64,000 nucleotides of DNA from Margaritifera margaritifera. Lineage: Eukaryota > Mollusca > Bivalvia > Unionida > Margaritiferidae. The position numbers and the translations under genes were made by a program. Below, piece after piece: positions 32,600 through 43,269 of this stretch. The notes under the pieces are model-generated. The model was not told the DNA's origin. It searched no databases and saw only the letters and a list, made by a program, of their open reading frames with translations. The stretch covers positions 1,376,501-1,440,500 of the forward strand of contig JAQPZY010001684.1 of assembly GCA_029931535.1 (NCBI GenBank). Direction: 5' to 3'. Every line of letters begins with the position of its first letter. Position 1 is the first letter of the stretch.

Positions 32600-35500
32600 G
32601 AAGAGAGAATCAATCTTGACTTGATTAACTTTTGATCAAATATCAGCATTTGTTTGATTGCCCATCAAATTATAATCAGTTAGACAAAACTGTGGAAAAT
32701 ACAGTAGCTCACTAAGCCTGTTGTCAAATGTAAGTGGACAAACTTTGCGTTTAATTGGCGATTAATTTGCTTCAATCAGTGAAACATAACAAATTTGGGT
32801 GTTTTAATTAATGTATCATTGAGTAAGAATTTACTGGACATTATGCTCAGTGATTTATTTCGTGATTTGGAATTATAACCAGATTTTTAAAAAATGTATA
32901 TTAAATGTATTTGTGAACTGTTAAATCACAATGGTGCAAAAAAGTATATTTTCTTTTCTGCCTCAGTCCATACATGCCATACATGACGTGTCATGCGAAA
33001 AACACAATTTTGGACTCCCATATCCCCCGACACGGTCGTGTTTAGAAAAACACGATTTTTAGCAATCTTTGCACACACAAAATTTCCTACCAAAAAAAAC
33101 CAAAACAACATTTTTTTAACACTATGATATATGCCCATAATCTGTGGTATGTATAAACAGTAAACAGTCTTGCTCAGAGCTCATGTAAAACTGTCCTCGG
33201 GGCAGTTTATACAGTTGTTTTAGAGGTAATTAAAAGGTAAGGCGGTGAGAGATAAACAGACACCTTTCAGAGATTTACTGAACTGGCTCACAATAGCTAG
33301 GGTGATGTGTCGTGTCAAATCCTTTAGGCACTGCTGCAGGAGAGCCCATTAGGCTAATTTGCATAGGTAAAGTACACTAAGTGGAACAACCCAATTTGTC
33401 TGAAGTTAAGTACATCAAACAGATGCGTGTTGAAGAACAAATGTTATTACACATCACTGACTGCATTGAATGAGAATGTTGAAGACATCTTTATTAAAGT
33501 TTGTGATCAGTGGCAAAGTTTCTTTGAAGTCGGAGTTTTACTCCACATATAAAATTCAAAACATGATTATTTCGGTAGGACCATTCAATCTCTAATACAA
33601 TGTTGCACCTAGGATCCCAAGGTCAGGGGACACTGTCCCTCATCTTCATTGTAAATTGTAGTACATAATGCACTAGAAGTGTTAAAAAAATGAGATAATC
33701 TTATTTGCTTCTACAGTTTTTCCACCTTAACTTTCTCATATTTTCCTTGGACATTTACATTATTGCAATAAATGTTTTATCATGTGATCAAGTAACTCAT
33801 GAAAACATAACATGTTTGAATATCTGGTTAACCTGAAATGAACTGCACCATGGAAATTTAATAATTTAAAATTATTAAATCATTAATCAAATGACAAATT
33901 GTGTATTTGCATAAACTTGTCCCTTTTTCATTAATTCAGCCTGAGAATAAATTAAATCTTCACTGCCGTAGGTGTGACTTTACCCGGAAAATCGGCCGAC
34001 TACCACAAACCGTGAATGTTTTCATTGCCAGATTCATTGTTTTTTAAATGGATATTCATTGCCATCTTACAGGTTTTATCACTTTTAGCGACTTTGGCCA
34101 TTGCTAGTGCCAACATAGACGTGGATGCACATCCATGAAGGAAAAGTGTAGGCATATTTGTGAACACAAATGACACCTGCATTACCGTCAAACCAACTAA
34201 TGAACTACTGAAAGCAGCAAAGACTGCATGTAATCAAAACTACAATCCACTGTCCAATGGATTCTAAAGATAGTAACTTGGTGTATTTTTGTATTTAATG
34301 TCTGTCAGGTTGTGACCATGTGTGTGTTGATGTTATCTGACAATGCTACGTCTACCATTTTTTGTTTGTAAGTATATTAAATGCTTCGTAGAAAGCAGAA
34401 GGTGTTTTCCTTTATTCACATTTGAATTTCCAGTCATTTGCTATAGGCTGATTTGAAAAGATAGCTTATTCTCACTTGGATGGCGTCGCTTTTTTTTGGG
34501 GGGGGGGGTCATGCGCACTGACCCCCCTTGGGACCTCAAAACAGACTTTTTGAGTCTCAAACAACCCCAAACACTGTCTGGGAATCTGGCAAGTATGTCA
34601 GTCTCAGAAACGACCTGCCATTGATGATCATTCCTACCCTCAGACTCCAAAAAAAACAGAAAGTTAGTAACAAATCTGAGAAGAAGGAGAATACATTTCC
34701 TAAAGTTGTAAGAAATCTTAAGTATCAGTCTGCTCTACGAATAAGGAACAATCCCAGCTACAAGCTCATGACTCAAAAACAAATGACTCTTGAGATTTCA
34801 GTTCTGACTCAAGATTTTCATTTTGACTTTTGAGATTTTGGCGTCATGGGTCAAATGATTGTTCATTTTTGAAATCTACTGAGAACCCTGGGTATAGAAT
34901 CAACTGCAGACCTTCGAGACGATTCCGATCAACAAAACAGGGTATGAGTCAGCCGAAAGGCAAACAGAAGGTTTACCGGCAATTTAACGACATTGCTATT
35001 GTCCATTCGTTCAAATTCATACAGATATAACTGAAAATATGAGAGAAATATCTACTTCAGTGTAAAATATGTCGAACTTTCATCAAACATGTATAACCGT
35101 TTCTACCTTTTGAAGCCGCCTGGTCGCTGCCATCTTAGAAATATCACGTGACGTACATAGCAAGCAGTTACCGAACAAGGATGTTGTTGGTCTTGTAGAC
35201 CAAAGCCCTCCGTTTTGTCCTCAGAGCACCCCATTTCCCTTGGTCCCTGTTGTCTATTATTAAAACTATTATAAATAACTGTCATCAAAACCGTCGTAAG
35301 GGGCGGGCGATACAGACGACCGCCCCAGCCCCAAGAGCGGGGGCCGCCATTTCGCGGAGTTTGCGGTATTTTCTTGGGGGGGGGGGGCCGTTTCGTCTAG
35401 CGCAAATTTGCGACGGCCCTGTTATTGAGACTCAAGGATCTAGCTCACGAATAGCTGAAGTTACCTTAGCTAACCAAGTCCCTGGTTATACCAAAGGCAT

Positions 35501-35815
35501 CGATATATATGTCTTTAGTAAGAATGAGGGTGGGAACTTGAGTTTTAGAGCGCAGGTAACCTTAGCTAACCGTTGCTGCATGGTGAAACATCAACGTTAT
35601 GCAACGTTTTTTTTTTTAAAATCGATAAAAAGGAAAAAAGTAAAGTAAGTAAAAATAGTGATATACATAGACACAATTTATTTTTAGTAGGAATAAACAT
35701 TATAGAAAGAACACTATATGTCTATTTTTACTTACTCAACTAAGTAAATTTCATGGTGCAGGCTGGTTCGGATCATGGCTGATTGGGACAAGGCTTAATT
35801 GGGCCATATTACGGG
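32600..35815. other. Intergenic sequence, no supported gene
   Basis: This is AT-rich with scattered short open frames lacking domains. Notable simple features are a T run then a G run (34491-34508), a G run (35376-35387) and a short repeated text 'gttaccttagctaacc' / 'gtaaccttagctaacc' (35460, 35555). Nothing coding is supportable. Confidence 0.5.
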
Positions 35816-35824
35816 CTGATTCGT

Positions 35825-36045
35825 TGTTATTGTTGTTGTTGTTTTTCAGCACATGATAGGCTATACATGGCGGCCAGTATATTTGGTGGAGGAAGAACCC
35901 AGAAAACCCCGGGAAGAACCACCGACCCACGGGAAGCTACTGGCAAACTTTCTCACATACCCACTTTGGCCGAGCGGACAGAGGTGAGATGTCAATGATC
36001 TGTAAAGGCGAGCGCCTTAGACCACTCGGCCACCCGGGGCCCCTT
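35825..36045 (-). mobile_element. tRNA-Leu-like derived SINE
   Basis: On the minus strand the 5' end reads GGGTGGCCGAGTGGTCTAAG, with an RNA polymerase III A box (TGGCCGAGTGG, plus 36022-36032). The body contains TCGGTGGTTCTTCCCGGGG and TTCTTCCTCCACCAAATAT. The 3' end is a (CAA)n-rich tail (plus 35826-35846). The B box is degenerate. The body text is of a type common in bivalve and gastropod SINEs (recollection). Confidence 0.7.
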
Positions 36046-36593
36046 AGGCTAATTCGGAGTAGTAGTATATAATAGGGGTATGAAAACAAACACACGTCGT
36101 TAATTCAAAAATCAATCAATCATTGTGAGCTGACCAACGTATACGGCCGAAAAGCCGCACACGTCGTAAATTGCAAAATAAGTAAGTAATTATCAGCTGT
36201 GGATGGTCTGGATGTCTCACGGTGTTGACCACTCTGTTTGATATTCGAGTCAAATGAAGCAGTTAGGAGTACCACCTAACTTCCGATGTGAACACAACAG
36301 CGTAGATTGCAGGCAGTTTATAAGGTTAGGACCTCAGAAGCCGTTCACACTAGCGACCGGGTGCAGTGGTTATGCGAAAATAATATTTTTTGTTTGTTTG
36401 GTCACACCTGTTTTCGAGAAATATCTGCTAATTAGGAGGCAGCATGTTTATGTTGACTATATTATTGTTTAAATAAAAAAATGCTAGCTGATTTATGTTG
36501 TCTAAATTATTGTTTACATAAAAATGCATGTTTTTTGTTGTTGTTGTTTTTTTGTTGTTTTTTTTTTAGAGAGAGAGATAAGGATACTTGTAT

Positions 36594-36899
36594 ATGATGG
36601 ATTGGAAAGAACACCCTGTCTATAATCTTTATGAAGCTGTGACAATGGCGACGTACGACATATCTTGCGTTATAAAATTCTTACCAAAAAATCCGAATAA
36701 TAATGGCTACATACTGATCGCAGTATCTAACATTGGCAAGTGTCAGAAAGTATTGAGCGCACACGGATTTATTTTCGAATGTCATTATGGTATCATACCT
36801 GATAATATGATCATAGACCACATTAATGGCGACAGATCTGACAATAGAATTGCCAACCTGGAAGCTTTCACAAGGCAGATTGGCAAACACAAAAAATAG
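36594..36899 (+). CDS. HNH-type homing-endonuclease-like protein
   Basis: The start is the ATG at 36594, giving 101 residues. Near residue 80 it reads MIIDHINGDRSDNRIANLEA, the signature of HNH_3/NUMOD-associated HNH nucleases (DHINgdr.DNR..NLr.). The DH and N residues of the metal-binding fold are visible and the frame is uninterrupted. The N-terminal part (WKEHPVYNLYEAVTMATYDI) has no separate DNA-binding domain I can name. Such proteins occur in phages, giant viruses and virus-like elements and nick DNA. It stands at the left edge of the virus-like block. Whether it is expressed is unknown. Confidence 0.75.
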   Translation: MMDWKEHPVYNLYEAVTMATYDISCVIKFLPKNPNNNGYILIAVSNIGKCQKVLSAHGFIFECHYGIIPDNMIIDHINGDRSDNRIANLEAFTRQIGKHKK

Positions 36900-37247
36900 T
36901 ACAAAAAATAGCATGTCGTGTGGCAGCGACAAATATAGATAAGGCTGAACAATAAGTTTTCAATTACATGTATCAAGCAGAAAATACGTTAAGCACTAGT
37001 CGTCAATCTATTTTATTCTGCTACTGATATGAAACGTGCTTCGGTTTCAGTGTCATCCGCCTGTTGCAGAAACACTACGCGTATGCCCACAGAAATTTTA
37101 TGCCGCGATGTAAGCACAGCTCCTTAGAAAAAAATTGTTTTATGCTTGGCTTTGCTAACGTTGTAAAATATCAAGCGGTATTAACTTGCCATTTTTCAAG
37201 GCAAACGTTTTGTCGCAGTCGGCAAAGGCCCGCTTGCTATTGTTTCT

Positions 37248-37523
37248 CTACTTGCTAATTTTTAATATCTCTAACAGAGTATCTTGGCTGAAGCATGATA
37301 CGCTATGACGCATCAACAAGTCGCTGTCGTAGCAAATGTTGATCATGCCATGTGTTTTAAGTAGTTGCCTCTGTTCGTCTGTAAGCAAAATCGGCGTTTT
37401 AGATAAATTGTCTGCTCCAGAAGCAGCATTTTCTGATATCACACTGAGATCCAAATTAATATATGAATCAGGATTTTCATACATCGATTTGACAGCATTA
37501 AAAATCAATTCTGGATGTTCCAT
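37248..37523 (-). CDS. Small unknown protein of the virus-like block
   Basis: The likely start is the ATG at 37523 (the open frame continues further upstream to 37643), giving about 91 residues. It opens MEHPELIFNAVKSMYENPDS and contains LLTDEQRQLLKTHGMINICY. The composition is acidic and Leu-rich, mostly helical, with no membrane segment. I do not recognise a family. It has no internal stop and lies head-to-head with the small plus-strand gene at 37589. Confidence 0.4.
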   Translation of the reverse strand: MEHPELIFNAVKSMYENPDSYINLDLSVISENAASGADNLSKTPILLTDEQRQLLKTHGMINICYDSDLLMRHSVSCFSQDTLLEILKISK

Positions 37524-37588
37524 GTAAACGTCTATAATATAAACAAATGTATATGACGTGATATATAACGTTGTTTGATCAAAATGTA

Positions 37589-37849
37589 TGATAGTGATGA
37601 AAACGAAGATGCCATTGTACGCGACTACGATGACTACAATCAAGTCGAAATGCGCACCTGTATTATAATATGAGGCCGCAAAAATATATCAGAAAATATC
37701 ACATCAGAAACAAGTTGGAGCGGTTTAATCTGTCCTACGAAGAAACAGCGCAATTCAATCGGATCTTTGACAGATTTATTACATTAGACTTGCCAAGAAG
37801 ACAGAAATTTATTAAGTTTGATTACGTATTCAATAAAGTACTGTACTAG
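37589..37849 (+). pseudogene. Possible viral late transcription factor (VLTF3-like) fragment
   Basis: A first short acidic frame (MYDSDENEDAIVRDYDDYNQ) from about 37589 stops at 37673. Overlapping it, an ATG at 37670 opens 59 codons: MRPQKYIRKYHIRNKLERFN, then LSYEETAQFNRIFDRFITLD and LPRRQKFIKFDYVFNKVLY. The pattern of helices followed by RR..F..f.yv..k.l resembles the C-terminal part of VLTF3-type factors of large DNA viruses. The resemblance is from memory and weak. The 3' end overlaps the next minus-strand gene, as in compact viral genomes. Confidence 0.35.
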
Positions 37850-38131
37850 TCATCACACGTTCATCTTCTTCTGTTGGCGTGAATTCTTTGATGATTTCTT
37901 TGACAGGCTCCAATGGAACAGCCGGCTGTGGCACTGGAGCTCCCATAATCTTAGATACCATTTTTTGTCCAGCTACTGATCATACTGCTCAAGCGGCACT
38001 TTTTGAAGCACTACTGACAAGTGGAGCAATTCGTTTGACTATGCCTGGTACTACAATAGAAATTGTTGAAAACAGCGTTGATAAAAAAAAATCTTCCCAT
38101 GATCTTTCCGCGCTTAATTCGTCTTAGCTTC
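37830..38131 (-). pseudogene. Hydrophobic/basic small virion-type protein, pseudogene
   Basis: It starts MKLRRIKRGK at 38131; a frameshift at the T-run (38087-38095 region) changes phase. The second phase reads EDFFLSTLFSTISIVVPGIV then KRIAPLVSSASKSAA, a hydrophobic or amphipathic segment, two stops (TGA), then MGAPVPQPAVPLEPVKEIIK, ending near 37830. A short basic N-terminus, an amphipathic centre and a proline-rich tail recall internal virion proteins of adenovirus-like elements (inference). It is immediately downstream of the minor-capsid-like gene. Confidence 0.4.
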
Positions 38132-38146
38132 ATTTATACAACACGG

Positions 38147-38886
38147 TTACATAGTTTTAGTTTGCGCTCGCAAATGCAGATATAATGTTACTCGCTCGTT
38201 GTTAAGATTGACGTTGTTTCCAGATTGATCTGTGATTGACATTGCGATTTCTGTATACATTATTGATGGGATAATAAATTAGCGGCGATGGCTTCATTGG
38301 CCATCAATGATCCTGGAGGCACATTAGGTTGAAGCCTACAGATAACGTGGCTATGGCCTCCTCGTGCATCAAATGATCCTTCTGCTATGGAACAATTGAT
38401 GAGTAAGCTGTTTACGTCTCTAATGTTTACGGGAAAGTCTCCATCGTAAACACCATTTTCTTGTAGAATTTGCGAACTCAAACCTAATAGGTTTCTTAAG
38501 CTGCTGTCGATTGTAAAGTCAACTCGATAGCCACCCTTTGGCGTCAATCGTGTCTTAAGCGTACACTAGTTCGGCTCCATGATTATGCTATCGCGAATAT
38601 GACCTTTTTCGCCAATCATCCTTTTTATTTCATCAACGATGTCAACAATGTTGTACGCACCTGGAATGATGGTGAGCAATGCTCCTGCATCATTAACGGA
38701 AGTAAGATATTTAAACTTGTTGTTGCTTGCTGTAACATTATGAAACGAGTTCCACATTTCTGCAGAAATTGGCGCGATCTCATAGCGAGTATCCTGCGAT
38801 AACTCTATGCGCGTGATATATCTGACAGTAAAATTACTGCTGCTTCCTTGAGCCAACATGGAATCGAAGAGAAGAGTTTGCAACAT
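38147..38886 (-). pseudogene. Candidate minor capsid (penton-like) protein pseudogene
   Basis: The frame from ATG 38886 runs to an amber codon at 38568-38566 and continues in the same phase to 38260, then a frameshift leads to a third segment ending at 38147; about 247 codons in all. Visible segments are TVRYITRIELSQDTRYEIAP, LLTIIPGAYNIVDIVDEIKR, GGYRVDFTIDSSLRNLLG, HVICRLQPNVPPGSLM and TLYLHLR near the end. Beta-rich text with a YRVDF..s..L..LLG block recalls structural proteins of virus-like elements in invertebrate genomes (memory only). One stop and one frameshift make it non-functional. It is divergent from the fibre-like gene, with overlapping start codons at 38884-38887. Confidence 0.5.
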
Positions 38887-39969
38887 GGCTGTACCAAATC
38901 ACAGTACGCATATAAGTATGTAAATTCCAAAGTGTTGTTAATAGATACCAATACAAATTTTCCTCGAGAATGCTTACTTTCAGTAGGACAAAACTTGGCA
39001 TCGGCAATTACTAGCAATGAAATGTTAGTGTCAGCGCCATATGTCTAGCCGCTAGCTGGTGGAACTATGACTGACGACATCAAAATGGATTCTAAAAAAA
39101 TTACAAAATTAGCTGCGCCAGAAACTGAAGAAAATGCGGCTACAAAATCATATGCAGATGCAAAATTTAGCGCAGATGACGACATTTTGGTTAGCGTACC
39201 AGCTACAGTAAGCTGCAGATATATTGGAATGACTGCGGATCTGCCAGTGGGTAAATCCCTGTGTTTTGTTTTTGGTTCGCCCACAAGGCGGATTTTTGTT
39301 CAAATATCATCTGAGATATCTTATAGTCCAATCATTATTTAAGTGCTGAAGGTTTTAGAATTACAATACTATAAGCTCAGTTATGTTTGTAGTTACTGAC
39401 GCTGGAATCAATGCGACCTTTGCTCAGATAAAAAATGTGGGCGTGCCAACTGAGAGTGCAGATGCGACAACTAAAATGTATGTGGATTCCAAGCGAATAA
39501 AAAATACCATAGGACACATTACATCGCTGTCGTCCAATTCTGATAATCGCAATGGATTTGTAGCCTCTGCATCATCGGAATATTCAGCAACCTTTGGAGC
39601 GCATCTGGCTTTTGCTGACCCCATATCTGCTGCGTCAAATGGCGACTGGATACAGCAGGCGTTTATAATAATTTTTGGGTAAGAATAGATTGTCCTGTGG
39701 CGGTTACTATTTCGAGCTTTCAACATAGAGGAGATCAGTTGCAAATGAATACATCAACAAGTGGCGTCTAGAAGCGTCCAATGATAGCGCTAACTGGACC
39801 ACGTTTTACACCAGTGTGGATACATTAGGATCAGCTCTGGGTACGTTTGGTATTGCAAGACCCTGGCACGACAAAATATCGCCTCTACAGATTGTATTGC
39901 ATTTCTACGATGCAAGTCAATCCCGGTCTGACTTATTTCCAGGTTTTTAAGCTAGATAATCTTATGTAA
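38885..39969 (+). pseudogene. Tail-fibre-like protein with discoidin-like head, pseudogene
   Basis: Two shaft repeats are visible: GGTMTDDIKMDSKKITKLAA then ATKSYADAK (39057-39164), and AQIKNVGVPTESADATTKMY then VDSK (39422-39493). They match the fibre repeat G.m.g.i.m...kItnl..P....dA.TK.YvDsk of phage and viral fibres. After the second comes RNGFVASASSEYSATFGAHL, then NNFWVRIDCPVAVTISSFQH, WRLEASNDSANWTTFYTS and NPGLTYFQVFKLDNLM at the end, the pattern of an F5/8 type C (discoidin-like) receptor-binding fold. One in-frame stop (39051) and at least four phase changes break the gene. Confidence 0.6.
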
Positions 39970-40020
39970 ACAACATATATAAAATGTCATAATTGGTAAG
40001 AATTGCACGGGAATTTAAAA

Positions 40021-40356
40021 TGGTGTTGCTTGAAGAAATACACAATAGCGCGGGTTTTGATAACACGAGATTTAAGACGTATTATGATGAAATTTGTGAA
40101 AACAAACAATTGTACAAAACGTTTTTGGCGGATCCAGAAGGCGTACAAATAGATGATATCATGCTTAATCTTTTTTTTCGGTAACTCACGTGAGAGCGCC
40201 ACATTTGCGGAACAAGGTAAACAAATATGACAAATTAAAAAAGTTTTGCAATGACAATCAATCTGCCAGCGCTGCTAGAAGCATAGGAGCGCTCTTAAAA
40301 AACATTATAAACAAGCTGAATAAGGATACCTTACAATTATTGTATCTAACCAGATA
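40021..40356 (+). pseudogene. Small unknown protein of the virus-like block, frameshifted
   Basis: The first phase reads MVLLEEIHNSAGFDNTRFKT then LYKTFLADPEGVQIDDIMLN and stops at 40184. A second phase from about 40190 reads VRAPHLRNKVNKYDKLKKFC, then ASAARSIGALLKNIINKLNK, and ends at 40356. It looks like a helical, Lys/Asn-rich protein of about 110 residues. Its stop is followed after 16 bp by the ATG of the next gene (40372), suggesting close packing or an original single ORF. I do not know its function. Confidence 0.4.
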
Positions 40357-40371
40357 AATAAAACGCAGAAA

Positions 40372-41993
40372 AATGAACGAAAAAGAAACAAAAGATCTAG
40401 ATGTTGACTACGCATGCATGTACAATCAAGTCTGACGAAAAACACTTAGAAACCAAGAAAGACTTCAAGATCAAGTCGACAAGGGTTTTTTTTTTTTTTT
40501 TTTTTTTTGCAAAGAACTTGGTTTGGATTATGACAACGTAGAAACGATTCTAGAAGTGATGGCATCAAAAAAGACGGTGAAAAAGATCTTCCTGATGATC
40601 CGCAGCCACAACCTCCTTATGTAAAGCAGTCAGAGCAAGAAGCAGAAAAGCCGCAGCCACAACCTGTTGTAAAGCAGCCAGTGTTACCAAAACACAATCC
40701 AATTGTTGAAAAACAAGATGATATAAAAATGAAAAAGGTAGCAGAAGCATTTTACAACATTTTTAAATATGAAAAAGATTCTTGTAATCCTAAGCCATCA
40801 AGGGAAATTTACTATGTTAAAACAGGGGATCTAGCAGGCTTAAAAAAAATATTGTTGTTTCAGAAATACTTACTAGTTACTTTAATGAACCTGAACTAAC
40901 GAAAGATCAGATGCATGAACTAACAGAAGTTCAGGTGTATGAACTTGAACAAATACCAGACAGACTAACTAAATCTTATCACTCCTTTGCTAAGCTTGTG
41001 AATCCAACTCTTTACTAGCAGCTGATGAGCAAACTTGCGGTAGAATATCCACAAGATAATTCTAATCCTGAGCACAATATAAGCAGTCACAACCTGAAGC
41101 AGAGCAATCACAACCCGAAGCAGAAAAACCGCAACCACAACCTCAACCAAGACCAGAAATTATAAAAGTAGAAGCAGAGCAACCACAATAAGATGAAATT
41201 CCAGAAGTTGTGAAAAAAGGCTACTGAAGCTTGTTATCATATACTCAGATACAGAAATTATAATGTGTATGAAGACAATGTTCTTGCTGCAGCTCTTGAA
41301 TACATTACAAAATTAACACAAGAAGACAAACTTGCTCTTGCAAGATATAGTGATAAGATTCCATTAACACTAAAAGAAAACTAAGATTCTGCTGCATCCA
41401 CTGATGATAGCATATGGAATTTACTGCTCAATAAGTATTTTGTAGACTCACCAAGTCCAGATGAAGAAAACAAAAGTCAATTTAAAGGTCGCTTGATTGA
41501 TATGACATCTCACAAAGAAAACCTTGTTACAACAGCAAAAAATATTTATGATAGAATACCAAATATTTGTAATATTTTATTTGCATTAGAACTAAGAAAC
41601 GTATTTAGTGCTACGATGAAATCATTAGATATCGCGTAACACGGCGCTATGACTCAAATTTTCTTGCTGGTGCAATTACTTATTTAAAGTCAAAACCTGA
41701 TGGTAGAATTGGAATGATAAGTGCTTATTATAATTCAGAAAGAAAGTTTACCTATTATCCTTTTTCTCATGATTCGCAAATTCCAACAGAAGAAACGAAA
41801 GCAAACTTTAAGAGATATCATACGTCCATGACAAAATTCGAAGTGAAAGCGTTGATACTGGTGATATTAAAGCAGAGGACAATGGCGGATTTATAAACAA
41901 TTTCTACTATGAGGAGACACTAAAATTGGGTACCATCTATACTTGTCTTGACAAAATCGTACAAAGTTTTCTCGCCGCCAAGCTTATTGTATA
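40372..41993 (+). pseudogene. Long Pro/Lys/Glu-rich unknown protein of the virus-like block, pseudogene
   Basis: The start ATG at 40372 opens MNEKETKDLDVDYACMYNQV, followed by a stop and a 24-bp T run (40485-40508). Later segments are EAEKPQPQPVVKQPVLPKHN (low-complexity), AEAFYNIFKYEKDSCNPKPS, IPDRLTKSYHSFAKLVNPTL, NVLAAALEYITKLTQEDKLA, SQFKGRLIDMTSHKENL, LFALELRNVFSATMKSL, DTGDIKAEDNGGFINNFYYE and CLDKIVQSFLAAKLIV at the end. Several stops and phase changes intervene. At about 540 codons it would be the largest protein of the block. The second half looks globular and conserved in style; function unknown. Confidence 0.45.
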
Positions 41994-41999
41994 ATTCTC

Positions 42000-43260
42000 C
42001 TAGCACGCGTATTGATTTTTCTAGTTCTATTGCGATATCTGCGTAAAAATAAATATGTTAAAGATGTTCCTTTGATGTCTGGTAAATAGTTTTAAAAGCG
42101 TCCTTGACAAACTTGTATGCGCTATTTAACGTCAAGATTTTTGTGTGTCATCCAGCTGACGTCCTCAATATTCCAGCCTATAGAAAACTTTACCCTTTGC
42201 GGCGTATGCTCGCTCGTATGCTGCCATTATTCGTCTCCGAACATTGTATAATACTATTCTTTCTTTTTCTCTAATTAAAATACAAATTTGACGCAATTTT
42301 GATATGGCGCCCTTGATCGTCCTACTGATCGTCCTACCATAGTTAGGTTCATGAGCAGTGTAATTGTATGTGATCTTAAAAAGTTTCAAGGGCAACACGG
42401 CGACCAGCTTACTGCTAGGATACTTTTTCGTGATACTATCTATGGCGTCAGAAATGCAATCATGTTGGTCGTGGACGCTTGTGATAATATCATATTCATT
42501 TTCAAATTTGTATATGTCATATATTTTCATGAGACATCTGTCAAACCAGTGAGCGTACTTAAATATGTTGTTTATTGTTTCTCTGTCAACGTTATCTCTG
42601 GGAGTTTGACCCCACTGCGTAAAGAAAGCAGGTCTTGTCCGTATTTTTCACGTTGATACAAGCCTATTTGCTTTTCACCCATTCAGGTAATTCAATGTAC
42701 ATTTCACCCTTTAGTGGTTTGAATTCAGCCACTTTTAAATAAAGAGCCTCTTATGAAACATTTCGTGGTAACTATAATCTTTGACTAAACTGAGTAATTA
42801 AACTGTCAAATAGTTCCTAGAAAAAAAGAAAATAAAAAACTTGTTAAAATTTGAATGATATCCGCAACTTTGGTGGTGTCGAAAAAATTGTAACGTTTCT
42901 TTTTCCTCCTGGCCAGTTAAAAGCTGAGTATATTTTTGTAATATAACTTGCAACTGAAGTTGGGTCTTAACAGATTTGATAGTTTTTTTAAAAAAATATT
43001 TCCCTCGATGATATAAATGATGCTTGCTTTAACCTGAGAAAAGAACAGGTAATAATCTTTGTTGTTGTCATCAGTAAATTTGTATGCGTTTACTTTTTGT
43101 CGTTTAATGCTTTTAATTTTCTGACCCAAATTTCTTATTGTTGCTCTCGTTTAAGTTTTCTCTTTTCTCCTCTTGTTTCTCCTTTGTTGGTCTTGTCTCT
43201 CTTTTTTGACTATTTCTTCTGGCATTTCTTCTACTTCTCGGATTTCTTCCCTCCTGGGTA
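42000..43260 (-). pseudogene. Possible polymerase-associated protein region, pseudogene
   Basis: From the right: a Glu/Lys/Arg-rich stretch (EVEEMPEEIVKKERQDQQRR, about 43230-43170), then YKFTDDNNKDYYLFFSQVKA and SIIYIIEG (43129-42917), then FKPLKGEMYIELPEWVKSK, a stop, and ACINVKNTDKTCFLYAV (about 42720-42615). Next, in another phase, DNVDRETINNIFKYAHWFDR and the frame 42530-42165 with ISRTIKGAISKLRQICILIR and RRRIMAAYERAYAAKGKVFY. The YI.LP..vk.k.a.iNvkN.D..CF.ya block resembles a domain preceding B-family polymerases in virus-like elements (memory). No polymerase motif (DxxSLYPS, YxDTDS) was seen, so this is tentative. Confidence 0.35.
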
Positions 43261-43269
43261 ATACGAAAT

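Larger units (their letters stand above)
36594..43260. mobile_element. Decayed integrated DNA virus or Polinton/adintovirus-like element
   Basis: This is a 6.7-kb block of closely packed intronless small genes on both strands: HNH-like (+), unknown (-), late-factor-like (+), hydrophobic basic protein (-), minor-capsid-like (-), fibre-like (+), two unknowns (+) and a possible polymerase-associated region (-). Each is broken by few stops or frameshifts while protein-like codon use persists. Gene density is far above the rest of the window. No integrase, packaging ATPase, protease, major capsid or complete polymerase B was recognised and no terminal repeats were found, so the viral group is uncertain. 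Confidence 0.6.

Noticed and set aside
35250..35648. 132-codon plus-strand frame
   Set aside because: It crosses a G homopolymer and poly-T and has no domain or conserved-looking text.
36000..36045. Possible tRNA-Leu gene on the minus strand
   Set aside because: The B box is degenerate and the text runs on into a SINE body with a (CAA)n tail.
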